Assembly: GCA_029934215.1 (NCBI GenBank)
Contig: JAOZMR010000098.1
Span: forward strand, 1-9,291
Source: Pontiellaceae bacterium
GTDB taxonomy: Bacteria; Verrucomicrobiota; Kiritimatiellia; Kiritimatiellales; Tichowtungiaceae
Length of the DNA stretch: 9,291 bases
Reading direction: 5' to 3'
Every line of letters starts with the position of its first letter. The first letter of the stretch is position 1. The position numbers and the translations under genes are program-made. Below the pieces are notes generated by a model. It ran no database searches, was not told the DNA's origin, and worked only from the letters and a program-made list of their open reading frames with translations. Below are positions 1 through 6,980 of the stretch, one piece after another.

Positions 1-132
1 GCTTTTAGAGCGTTACAGGGAATGACAATCAGGTATTTTTTTCAACTCAAATAGTGGAGCGAAAAGCCTCTAAAAAACGCACATTCGTGAAGAGCCGACT
101 TTGCACTCGCAATATTTCTAAATCCGCCAGAA
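1..132. other. Intergenic tail downstream of the flippase-like gene
   Basis: No open reading frame or RNA gene is recognisable here. An 8-bp inverted repeat (TTTTAGAG at 3-10, CTCTAAAA at 68-75) is separated by 57 nt, too far apart to be a convincing terminator. No hairpin followed by a T run is seen on the minus strand, where a terminator for the gene ending at 133 would be expected. Confidence 0.4.
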
Positions 133-1416
133 TTAAGCGATTTTGGAAATTGTTGAGAAGTTACCCTTTTTTGCGATCAGTATAACCAGAGTCAGCAAGG
201 TGCCAAGTGCTGCAAATAGCAACCAAAAGGCAGCCCAGACGGGGGTCGGGTGGTATACACTGAACCCTGCGACAAAGATTGTTGCAAAGATTCCTAGTGG
301 GACGAGTGAGGCGAACCGGTTTTGGGCTAGCTCAAAGTTCATTGTCAAAAAGACGAGGCTCAATGGTGTCATTGCCCAGATGACCCACCGAACGGTGTGC
401 GTTAGTTCTTCCGAGGGTTGGAATTCGCCGAAGAGGATGCCGAGAGGTAGTTGGGGAAAGAGACTAAATATGCCGGCGATTCCTCCGACGAGTAGGATGC
501 TGAGCGCCAGTGCTCGAAGAAGAGCACTCAATGATTCTTTGCTGAGTCCTTCTCGTGCAACTACTTTCGGGAATAGTGCGCCTGCAATGGGCTGGGAGAG
601 GAAGACGATGGTTCTTCCGATCACGGATGCTTGAGCATAGGAGCCGTATGCCACTTCGTCGGGGAAAAAGATTTTCACCATTACGATGTCGGCGTTCATT
701 AGAATGGAATAGAAGAAAAGCGCTGAAAGCGATCCGAAGAAGTAGCCGCCAATGCGGTCGAGCGGCTGACCCGTTGGTTCCGGGTTTGGAAGGGTTCGGC
801 ATAGGGCGCGGATCCCAACCCAGATGCATATGAGTACGCCGAATAGGTGCGCGGCGAGCGCGACTTCTGTGCAGGCAATTTTCCATACGAGCGGAATGGC
901 GACGATTAGACGAATGAGTGTCCAGCCATTGGAAGAAACAGCCATCCAGCCGAAACGTTGCATCCCTTGAAAGGCGCCGGCGAATATGGGCATAAATATG
1001 GAGACGGAAAGGATGATTGAGATGAAGACGACGGGGAGGAATGAGTCCAGATGAAAGATTTGAGCCAAGGGTTTTGTGCATAATAGAACGAGAAGCAATA
1101 CGGGGAATCCGACCGATGCACATTTTTTTACCCATTGCCACGCGAGGAGGCGAATATCGTTGATCCTTTCTTCTTCGAGGAGATGCCGCGAGAAATGCGC
1201 CATCGTGTTTTGGATGGAGAAGAAAAGTGGGGTGTAGAAAATGAAAAATGCACCGAGCAACGCGGCGAGTACTCCGTATTCCGATGGTGAGAGCATTCGC
1301 CCCATCGCCATGTGAAATACAAGATTCGCCGCGCTACCGATATGCAGAAGCCCCATCACTAAAAGGCTGTGAAGCAGCAGTCCGTCATGATTGAGCTTTT
1401 CCAGGAACGTGTTCAT
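133..1416 (-). CDS. Oligosaccharide flippase-like integral membrane protein (MOP/MATE superfamily)
   Basis: This 427-residue, strongly hydrophobic protein has a succession of membrane segments, probably 12 or more, from about residue 13 to the C-terminus. The N-terminal stretch around 31-53 (NLVFHMAMGRMLSPSEYG) fits the pattern of Wzx-type flippases, where the first helix is followed by an 'R-x-L-x-x-x-E-[FY]-G' turn. The length is normal for the family. Such proteins move lipid-linked glycans or related polyisoprenoid-linked intermediates across the inner membrane, but the substrate cannot be read from sequence. The start is ATG at 1416, with only a weak, distant AGG upstream, so Met21 is a possible alternative. 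It lies 31 nt downstream of the yebC-like gene on the same strand and may be cotranscribed. No glycosyltransferases or other polysaccharide genes are next to it in this window, so its pathway is unknown. The superfamily call is fairly secure and the specific role is not. Confidence 0.8.
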   Translation of the reverse strand: MNTFLEKLNHDGLLLHSLLVMGLLHIGSAANLVFHMAMGRMLSPSEYGVLAALLGAFFIFYTPLFFSIQNTMAHFSRHLLEEERINDIRLLAWQWVKKCASVGFPVLLLVLLCTKPLAQIFHLDSFLPVVFISIILSVSIFMPIFAGAFQGMQRFGWMAVSSNGWTLIRLIVAIPLVWKIACTEVALAAHLFGVLICIWVGIRALCRTLPNPEPTGQPLDRIGGYFFGSLSALFFYSILMNADIVMVKIFFPDEVAYGSYAQASVIGRTIVFLSQPIAGALFPKVVAREGLSKESLSALLRALALSILLVGGIAGIFSLFPQLPLGILFGEFQPSEELTHTVRWVIWAMTPLSLVFLTMNFELAQNRFASLVPLGIFATIFVAGFSVYHPTPVWAAFWLLFAALGTLLTLVILIAKKGNFSTISKIA

Positions 1417-1447
1417 TGTGTGCCACGCCTACTTTTTTTAAACTCGT

Positions 1448-2197
1448 TTAGTCCAGCTCGGCGAGAATGGCGTCGTCAATGTCGAAGGCTGGATAGACGT
1501 TTTGGACGTCATCGAGTTCTTCGAGCAGGTCGACAAATTTTAGCAGTTTTTCCGCCTGAGCTTTGTCCGATACCGCTGTTGGCAAATCAGGAATCATGGT
1601 GACTTCCGAGGAGATCGTGTCGATGGCCGCTTCGGAAACCGCGTTTGCAACTGCGTTGTAGTCGTTTGGCGCAGTGATTACTTCGAACTGATCGTCTGCA
1701 CGTGTCATGTCTTCCGCGCCCGCTTCGAGGACAAGGTCCATCAATGTTTCCTCGTCCGTGGCATCGCCTGCAATGACGATGTGCCCTTTCCGTTGAAAGC
1801 TACGACTGACCGCGCCCTGTTGGGCGAGGTTTGCGCCGTTTTTGGTGAGCACGTTTTTGATTTCTGAGGCGGCACGGTTTTTGTTGTCGGTTAGTGCTTC
1901 AATGATCACGCCTACACCGCCGGGCGCATACGCCTCGTAAATACATTCCTCTAGAGAGCCGCCATCGAGCTCGCCGGTTCCTTTCTTGATCGCACGGTCA
2001 ATGTTGTCTTTCGGCATCGAAACGCCTTTTGCTTTTTGCACGAGCGCACGAAGCGAAATGTTATCGTCAACATTCCCGCCACCTGCCGCAGCTGCCACAA
2101 TGATTTCCTTTGCAATTTTGCTGAAAACCTTGCCGCGTGCTGCGTCCGCACGACCTTTCCGATGCTTAATGTTTGCCCACTTACTATGACCAGCCAT
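1448..2197 (-). CDS. yebC: YebC/PmpR (TACO1) family protein
   Basis: The 249-residue protein begins with the family hallmark MAGHSKWANIKHRKG, followed by a Lys/Ala/Arg-rich helix, then GGN-x-x-DN at about 40-46 and KGVSMPKDNIDRAIKKG. The acidic middle and C-terminal domains (IYEAYAPGGVGVIIEALTDNKNR, FDIDDAILAELD) also fit. Length is standard for the family, about 240-250 residues. Members have been described as DNA-binding transcriptional regulators (PmpR) and, more recently, as ribosome-associated factors that help translation of proline-rich stretches, as for mitochondrial TACO1. Sequence alone does not separate these roles, and both paralogue types share this fold. The ATG at 2197 has a good Shine-Dalgarno, GGAG with 6 nt spacing. 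In many bacteria yebC sits beside ruvC, but here it lies between a porin gene and a flippase-like gene. Confidence 0.95.
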   Translation of the reverse strand: MAGHSKWANIKHRKGRADAARGKVFSKIAKEIIVAAAAGGGNVDDNISLRALVQKAKGVSMPKDNIDRAIKKGTGELDGGSLEECIYEAYAPGGVGVIIEALTDNKNRAASEIKNVLTKNGANLAQQGAVSRSFQRKGHIVIAGDATDEETLMDLVLEAGAEDMTRADDQFEVITAPNDYNAVANAVSEAAIDTISSEVTMIPDLPTAVSDKAQAEKLLKFVDLLEELDDVQNVYPAFDIDDAILAELD

Positions 2198-2245
2198 GAT
2201 TATCTCCGTTCCGTCGAAATGTTTAAGTTGTTACATATTCAAGTT

Positions 2246-3409
2246 CTAAAAGTTATACGTCACGAACAAGCGTGTGTCGGAGGCGACTGTGTCGTCCGTC
2301 GTGCCCTTGTTGTCGCGATAGCCAACGCCGGTCTTCAAGGCAACCGTCAGTTTGTCGGTGATCGGCTGTTTGATGACAAAGTTCAACTCTTGTCCTTCGA
2401 AATTTTGCGTGTCGTGCGTGGTGTAGTTGTAGAGCGCGTACAGAATTGTTTTATCAATTTTTGTGGTCGCTTTGATGTAATAAGTATCGGCTCCACCCTG
2501 AAATTGTTCACCATAAAGCATCATGGAAGAACCGAGCGGATGGTTGATGCCAGTGGTTCTCTCCGTGAAGAGAAGACCGTCGCCGCCGATGGAGAGAAAG
2601 CCGGGTTCGATGGTGACGCCACCAATTTTCTGCTGAATCGATGCGCCGAACATATCGGAGCTGTGATCCGCGCCATTGCCGACATCGGTTTCGTGGCGGT
2701 AATAACCGTTGAGGGCGGTGTTTTCGGACAGCGTGTATTTGATGCGTCCGCCCGCGATGTTTGCAACGTCGTGTGCATACGCATCGTACGCCGCAATTTC
2801 TAGATTCGTGACACCCGTGTACACGGCTTCCACCCAGCTAACGCCTTCGTGAAGCTCTTGGAATTTCCATAGTGAATTGTTGTCCCACACATTACTCATC
2901 TTTTCAGTGTGCCCCACAATCAGAGTGGTGTTTGGAATATCTTTGGTGACCAAAATCGCGGATTCAAACGAGCGCGCTTTTTGGCGGAATGCATCGGAGC
3001 GAAGCACTTCGGTATTGAGCACCTGACGACCGACTTTGACGAAGGTGTTGCTCAGACCGAGCGCGCCGAGGCGATATTTCACCCACAGCTCGTTCATCTC
3101 ATTCACGTTCCCGTTCGAGAGCAACGTTTCCCCATTCGAGCCATGCGCTCCGCCCGCCGCATGTAGCACGTCGACGTGAATCACCGAAACCCCAGCGCTC
3201 AGCCCTTCCCACTCCGTGGAAAGATAATCGAGCGTCCAGCCGAGCGTGGTTGAGTACCCGTTGCCGGCGCCTTCGAAATCGCGATACATGGAAAGCGTCT
3301 GCGCCTTCAGTTTCACGGTTCCGAGTCCCAAATCATTGATGGGATCGAGCAGGCTTTCTGCAGATCCGACGGATGCGAGTAACAAAACGATAGATATAAT
3401 TTTTTTCAT
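2246..3409 (-). CDS. OprD-like outer-membrane porin
   Basis: The 387-residue protein has a Sec signal peptide (MKKIISIVLLLASVGSA, likely cleaved after Ala17) and then alternating amphipathic strands typical of a beta barrel. It ends in a C-terminal aromatic residue (LFVTYNF) as required for BAM-dependent insertion. The pattern MYRDFEG near residue 42, the 'VGRQVLNTEVLRSDAFRQ' block, 'FESAILVTKDIPNTTLIVG' and a late 'LNFVIKQPITDKLTVALKTGVGYRD' resemble OprD/Opr-family porins, which let small carboxylates, amino acids or peptides through the outer membrane. The ATG at 3409 has Shine-Dalgarno AAGGA with 7 nt spacing, and this site overlaps the TAA stop of the upstream symporter gene, suggesting coupled translation. 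Its place in the symporter unit suggests it is the outer-membrane port for the same substrate. The porin assignment is firm. The OprD family label is by motif resemblance. Confidence 0.78.
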   Translation of the reverse strand: MKKIISIVLLLASVGSAESLLDPINDLGLGTVKLKAQTLSMYRDFEGAGNGYSTTLGWTLDYLSTEWEGLSAGVSVIHVDVLHAAGGAHGSNGETLLSNGNVNEMNELWVKYRLGALGLSNTFVKVGRQVLNTEVLRSDAFRQKARSFESAILVTKDIPNTTLIVGHTEKMSNVWDNNSLWKFQELHEGVSWVEAVYTGVTNLEIAAYDAYAHDVANIAGGRIKYTLSENTALNGYYRHETDVGNGADHSSDMFGASIQQKIGGVTIEPGFLSIGGDGLLFTERTTGINHPLGSSMMLYGEQFQGGADTYYIKATTKIDKTILYALYNYTTHDTQNFEGQELNFVIKQPITDKLTVALKTGVGYRDNKGTTDDTVASDTRLFVTYNF

Positions 3410-3419
3410 GATAGTGTCC

Positions 3420-5261
3420 TTATTTCTTCTTCTGCGTCATCATCGAAACAACAACCAGCACAATAAAGCTGAGCGGGATCGAGATGATTCCTGGGTTGTC
3501 GAGGCTATGCAATGCGCTGGCTTTTTCGAGACCGTATTGCACGTACATGCTTGGGGAGGTCAGAATGATGCCCAGCGAGGAAACCATTCCGACACCGATC
3601 GACCAAGCAATTCCTTGTGCGGTCGTTTTCTTCCAAAACAAAAGCATAATGATCGCAGGAAGATTTGCCGATGCCGCGACAGCAAAGGCCCAGCCTACAA
3701 GGAACGATACGTTCATTCCTTTGAACAGAATCCCAAGAATCACGGCAACAATTCCGACGACGACCGCAGTGCTTTTGCCGGCTCGCACCTTCTGAGTGTC
3801 GGTCATTTTCACGTTGAAGTAGCGCCCCATCAGGTCATGCGCCACTGCGCCAGATGCGGCAACAATCAAACCGGAAACCGTTCCAAGAACCGTCGCAAAA
3901 GCAATCGCAGAGATGATGGAGAAGAGTACGACGCCGAACGCCTTTGCCAATAGCGGCGCGGACATATTTCCGCTTTCCACGTCGATGACACCCATCGTCA
4001 TTGCGCCGAAACCCAAGAACAGTGTGAGGATATAGAAGAAACCGATTCCGCCGATGGCGACGATCGTGGATTTTCGCGCGTCGCGTGCGGACGGCACAGT
4101 GTAGTAGCGAATCAGAATATGCGGAAGAGATGCCGTTCCGCAGAAGAGCGCGAGCATCAGCGAGATGAAGTTTAACTTCCCGATGGGCGTTTTCGTTTTA
4201 AATTTCTGTCCAGGAATCATCAGGTCTGCGCCGGAGGTCACAACAGGGCAAAAGACCTTTACGTGATCACCAGCGTCTTCAAATTTGGCGACCGCGCTCT
4301 TCGGGTAACGTACGATTTCCGAACCTTGGATCTCTGCGAAATATTTGAAGAAACTCAGCTTTCCGGTCTCTGTTTTTCCGTCAGCAAGCTTCGAGATGTG
4401 CCCGACCGACTTGAACTTGTTGTCCTCTTTCGGCGCACCATTGTAGAGCGTTTCGCCATCAGCGGTCTCGGTTTTGGACTGCGCTTCGAGTAACGTTCCG
4501 TCCTCTTGAACAATCCACCAGTTGGCAACGCCATCGGCTTCCACCTTCACAAACGTTTGATCGTGATAGTTTACCGTAGCCGCCGCTGTTACGGTCGACG
4601 CGTTAATGGTTTGCGGATCAAATGTTTCTGGGCGTAACTCCGTGGAGAGCCCTTTATTCAAAACCATCACGGAAATGACGGTTGAGAATATAATGAGGAG
4701 TCCGCCTTTAAGGAACTGAACATACGTCGTGGACGTCATACCCGCTGTCGCCACAATCGTGATGACGATTGCGCCAACCATCACCACGCCGACCCAGTGA
4801 GGCAGGCCGAGCAACGGCGTAACGAGTACACCCGCGCCGACCATCTGCGGAATCAGGTAAAAGAGCGAAACCGCCAGCGTACTGATCGCTGCCATCAACT
4901 GAATGCCTTTGGAGTTAAATTTATGGTCGAGCGCGTCGGTGAAGGTATACTTCCCAAGACGCTTCATCGGCTCGGCGACCACGAATAGGGCGACGATCCA
5001 ACCGGCGAGATAGCCGATGGAGTAGAGAAATCCATCGTAACCCATCGTGGCGATGAGTCCGCAGATCCCGAGGAACGACGCGGCGGAGAGATAATCACCC
5101 GCAAAAGCGACACCGTTGACAAACCAGTGAATGGTTCCGCCGGCGGCGAAATAGCCCTCAGCCGATTTGGCTTTTCGGGCGAAGTAAAACGACATGCCGA
5201 GAACGAAGCCGACAAAAGAGAGAAAAATTGCAATCGCAATTGGGTTGGCTATGTAGTTCAT
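3420..5261 (-). CDS. actP: ActP-like cation:acetate symporter (sodium:solute symporter family)
   Basis: This 613-residue inner-membrane protein has SSS-family features throughout. Near the N-terminus 'SAEGYFAAGGTIHWFVNGVAFAGDYLSAASFLG' (33-65) carries the usual unwound first helix and substrate/sodium site region. 'FCGTASLPHILIRYYTVPSARDARKS' (373-399) and 'AFATVLGTVSGLIVAASGAVAHDL' (454-477) match the ActP branch closely, and 'FLVGWAFAVAASANLPAI' (519-536) follows. E. coli ActP has 549 residues. This protein is longer because of a hydrophilic segment at about 205-360 between helices, predicted outside the membrane. The ATG at 5261 overlaps the stop of the DUF485 gene by one base (TAATG) and has AAGGAG 8 nt upstream. 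ActP carries acetate, and sometimes glycolate or propionate, with a cation. The substrate here is inferred from family and the DUF485 partner. No acetyl-CoA synthetase gene is adjacent. Confidence 0.88.
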   Translation of the reverse strand: MNYIANPIAIAIFLSFVGFVLGMSFYFARKAKSAEGYFAAGGTIHWFVNGVAFAGDYLSAASFLGICGLIATMGYDGFLYSIGYLAGWIVALFVVAEPMKRLGKYTFTDALDHKFNSKGIQLMAAISTLAVSLFYLIPQMVGAGVLVTPLLGLPHWVGVVMVGAIVITIVATAGMTSTTYVQFLKGGLLIIFSTVISVMVLNKGLSTELRPETFDPQTINASTVTAAATVNYHDQTFVKVEADGVANWWIVQEDGTLLEAQSKTETADGETLYNGAPKEDNKFKSVGHISKLADGKTETGKLSFFKYFAEIQGSEIVRYPKSAVAKFEDAGDHVKVFCPVVTSGADLMIPGQKFKTKTPIGKLNFISLMLALFCGTASLPHILIRYYTVPSARDARKSTIVAIGGIGFFYILTLFLGFGAMTMGVIDVESGNMSAPLLAKAFGVVLFSIISAIAFATVLGTVSGLIVAASGAVAHDLMGRYFNVKMTDTQKVRAGKSTAVVVGIVAVILGILFKGMNVSFLVGWAFAVAASANLPAIIMLLFWKKTTAQGIAWSIGVGMVSSLGIILTSPSMYVQYGLEKASALHSLDNPGIISIPLSFIVLVVVSMMTQKKK

Positions 5262-5545
5262 TATGCATTCTCCTTTTTACCATTGAGTTCGTCTTCTTTC
5301 TTCGTGCAAACGTGGTTGTAAACCAACCCGAGGATAATCGCGAAAACGATCAGTGCCATGCCGTAGATGATTGCAAGGTTCGCCCCCTGAAGAACGGGTG
5401 TTTTAAGCGTTTCGGTGAAAAACACCGCTAACGCAACGAAACCCACATAGATGATGCAATAAAGCCAAAACAGCTTGATGCCTAGCTTTGCTTTCCATTC
5501 GGACGCATTGTCCTTTTCCTGCTTTGCAGCCGGTTCGTGTAACAT
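5261..5545 (-). CDS. DUF485 family inner-membrane protein (YjcH-like)
   Basis: This is a 94-residue protein with a short charged N-terminus, two membrane helices (about 24-44 and 56-77 from the chosen start) and a Lys/Glu-rich tail. The KLGIKLFWLYCIIYVGFVALAVF region is the typical first helix of DUF485, the family of E. coli YjcH, which is encoded between acs and actP. The role of YjcH is not well defined, and association with the symporter is inferred from conserved gene order. A TTG at 5572 would add nine residues, but the ATG at 5545 is preferred because AGAGGAGAG lies about 6 nt upstream and a family-like MLHEP start follows. The gene is the first of the minus-strand unit and overlaps the actP-like start by one base. 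Confidence 0.85.
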   Translation of the reverse strand: MLHEPAAKQEKDNASEWKAKLGIKLFWLYCIIYVGFVALAVFFTETLKTPVLQGANLAIIYGMALIVFAIILGLVYNHVCTKKEDELNGKKENA

Positions 5546-5768
5546 AAACGCTCTCCTCTTGTTTGAACTCAAAAATTTTCAAAGACGAAGGGTTTTACTC
5601 CGAAATAAAGTCGATGGAAAGCGATAAACCCCATTTTTTGACAATTCCCTCGACCCTCTGTTTGTCGAAATATGGGTTTTTGGCTCTTTTGAACATTGCG
5701 TATCACGGGCGGGTTCGGTAGATTCCCCGCTCAATTTTTGGAAGTTTTAACGAAAGCAGGAGAATCTA
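5546..5768. promoter_or_regulatory. Divergent intergenic region between the symporter unit and tpiA
   Basis: This 223-nt stretch must hold the promoters of both transcription units. Weak sigma70-like candidates can be seen. For tpiA (plus strand) there is TTGCGT at 5696-5701 and TAGATT at 5719-5724, 17 nt apart. For the symporter unit (minus strand) there is TTTCCA (5620-5615) and TAAAAC (5597-5592), also 17 nt apart. A better -35 match, TTGACA at 5638-5643 on the plus strand, has no -10 at a proper distance. A small inverted repeat, TCGAC at 5650-5654 and GTCGA at 5664-5668, might be an operator. None of these is strong, and the promoter assignment rests mainly on position. Confidence 0.35.
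5551..5560 (-). promoter_or_regulatory. Ribosome-binding site that fixes the DUF485 start
   Basis: On the minus strand this reads AAGAGGAGAG, ending 5 nt before the ATG at 5545. It supports ATG 5545 over the TTG at 5572, since it lies inside the nine extra codons that a TTG start would add. Confidence 0.75.
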
Positions 5769-6524
5769 ATGAGAAAGAAAATTGTCGCAGGGAACTGGAA
5801 AATGAACAAAACCGTCGGAGAGGCTGTCGCCCTCGTCGAGGGTTTAAAACTCGAACTCGCCAACGTTGTGGGTGTGGAAGCGGTGGTTTGCCCTCCGTTC
5901 ACTGCGCTTAAAACGGTTAGCGATCTCATCGCTGATACTGAAATCAAACTGGGTAGCCAGAACATGAGCTCGGAAGATGACGGTGCCTACACGGGCGAAG
6001 TTTCACACGGCATGCTCAAAGAGCTTTTCGTTAAATACGTGATCCTCGGCCATAGCGAACGCCGCGAATACTATAAGGAAACGGATTACTGGATAAACAA
6101 AAAGGTCAAGAAGGCACTCGAAAAGAACCTGCGTCCGATCGTATGCGTTGGCGAAAAACTCGAGGATCGTGAAGCCGGCAAAACAGAAGCCGTAGTAGAA
6201 GCGCAGGTGCGAGGAAGCCTCGCTGACATTACCGCAGAGCAGTTCGAAGATGTTGTGGTTGCCTACGAGCCCGTTTGGGCGATTGGAACAGGAAAAACGG
6301 CGACCGCAGAGCAGGCGCAAGATGTTCATAAATTCATCCGTGGCATCATCGCAGACATGGTCGGTCAGGAAGCGGCGGACGGACTTCGTATTCAGTACGG
6401 CGGAAGCATGAAGCCCGCGAACGCGGCTGAACTGATGTCCCAACCCGATATTGACGGCGGACTCATCGGTGGCGCGGCGCTCGACGCAGCATCGTTTGCG
6501 GGGATTGTTAACGCCGGAATGTAG
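5769..6524 (+). CDS. tpiA: Triosephosphate isomerase
   Basis: The enzyme interconverts dihydroxyacetone phosphate and glyceraldehyde 3-phosphate in glycolysis and gluconeogenesis, in the cytoplasm. The protein has 251 residues, the usual size for the TIM barrel family. All key elements are present: GNWKMN with Asn9 and Lys11, YVILGHSERR with the electrophilic His95, AYEPVWAIGTGKTAT with the catalytic base Glu167 and the flexible loop 6, and phosphate-binding backbone at YGGS (210-213) and GGLIGGAAL (230-238). ATG at 5769 has AGGAG 6 nt upstream. The gene is followed on the same strand by secG. A tpiA-secG pairing is common in bacteria, often after gap and pgk, which are not present here. The gene appears intact and functional. 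Confidence 0.98.
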   Translation: MRKKIVAGNWKMNKTVGEAVALVEGLKLELANVVGVEAVVCPPFTALKTVSDLIADTEIKLGSQNMSSEDDGAYTGEVSHGMLKELFVKYVILGHSERREYYKETDYWINKKVKKALEKNLRPIVCVGEKLEDREAGKTEAVVEAQVRGSLADITAEQFEDVVVAYEPVWAIGTGKTATAEQAQDVHKFIRGIIADMVGQEAADGLRIQYGGSMKPANAAELMSQPDIDGGLIGGAALDAASFAGIVNAGM

Positions 6525-6625
6525 AGGAAGACCTCAAGAGCTAGGCTTTAGGAACTGTAATTTGTGTTGGCAGAGTACATCCTAAAGCCTAAGGTCTATG
6601 GACTAAACATCTACGGAGAAAAATT
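6525..6625. repeat. tpiA-secG intergenic region with a long two-part inverted repeat
   Basis: The 5' arm is AGACCT (6529-6534), a 7-nt bulge, then TAGGCTTTAGGA (6542-6553). The 3' arm is TCCTAAAGCCTA (6580-6591) followed directly by AGGTCT (6592-6597). The inner 12 bp and the outer 6 bp are perfect complements, and the loop is 26 nt (6554-6579). There is no T run after the 3' arm, so it is not a classical intrinsic terminator. It may be a small dispersed repeat or an RNA element separating tpiA and secG expression. The secG Shine-Dalgarno (GGAG near 6615) lies outside the structure. Confidence 0.75.
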
Positions 6626-6934
6626 ATGAACGTGATTCGCACATTGTTAGTTATCTTGGAAGCTGCTTGCTGCCTATCCTTAATCGGATTGGTATTGCTA
6701 CAGAAATCGAAAAGCGAAGGTCTAGGCACGGCTTTCGGGAGCGGTGGAAACGACTCCTTGCTCGGAGCACGCGCAGGGAACGTGCTCACAAAAGCAACGA
6801 TTGGAATTTTTATTCTATTTCTTGTCAACACTCTCGTCCTCGGAATGCTTTTTTCTGGAAGCGCTAACGAGTCGTTGATGGAACAAGCGGTTCTGGATGC
6901 TCCGGTTCCAGTGAGCCAGCCCGTCGCCCAGTAG
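6626..6934 (+). CDS. secG: Preprotein translocase subunit SecG
   Basis: SecG is the auxiliary subunit of the SecYEG channel that aids SecA-driven export across the inner membrane. The 102-residue protein has the family layout: a first helix (about 5-25, ending LVLLQ), the conserved cytoplasmic loop 'LLQKSKSEGLGTAFGSGG', then 'GARAGNVLTKATIGIFILFLVNTLVLG', which holds the LTK-A motif and the second helix (about 54-75). A short, less conserved tail follows. The ATG at 6626 has GGAG with 8 nt spacing. It lies 101 nt after tpiA and 46 nt before the next gene, on the same strand. The call is secure from motifs, size and neighbourhood. Confidence 0.95.
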   Translation: MNVIRTLLVILEAACCLSLIGLVLLQKSKSEGLGTAFGSGGNDSLLGARAGNVLTKATIGIFILFLVNTLVLGMLFSGSANESLMEQAVLDAPVPVSQPVAQ

Positions 6935-6940
6935 GGGCGA

Positions 6941-6972
6941 GAATATCGAACAAGAAACTCCGAATTATGAAG
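6941..6972 (+). repeat. Copy 1 of a 32-nt repeat upstream of the binding-protein start
   Basis: This copy starts with GAATATCGAACAAG (6941-6954) and ends with GAAG. It aligns to the reverse complement of 6994-7025 with 25 of 32 matches, the first 14 being perfect. It supplies part of the putative ribosome-binding site (AAGG at 6970-6973). Confidence 0.75.
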
Positions 6973-6980
6973 GTTTGGCT

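Noticed and set aside
464..1141. A 225-codon frame on the minus strand inside the flippase-like gene
   Set aside because: It is an out-of-frame shadow. Its product is Arg/His/Pro-rich with no family features, whereas the overlapping frame gives a coherent membrane protein.
2036..2803. A 255-codon plus-strand frame across the yebC start and the porin gene
   Set aside because: It runs opposite to two well-supported genes, has no recognisable motifs and lacks a convincing ribosome-binding site.
3246..3953. A 235-codon plus-strand frame opposite the porin and symporter genes
   Set aside because: The product is compositionally odd (Arg, His and Asn rich) and antiparallel to clear genes, so it is a shadow.
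6003..6443. A 146-codon minus-strand frame opposite tpiA
   Set aside because: tpiA is fully conserved in the other frame, and this antisense product shows no features.
6529..6597. Intrinsic terminator after tpiA
   Set aside because: The inverted repeat has a 26-nt loop and no T run after the 3' arm, so it does not meet the usual terminator pattern.
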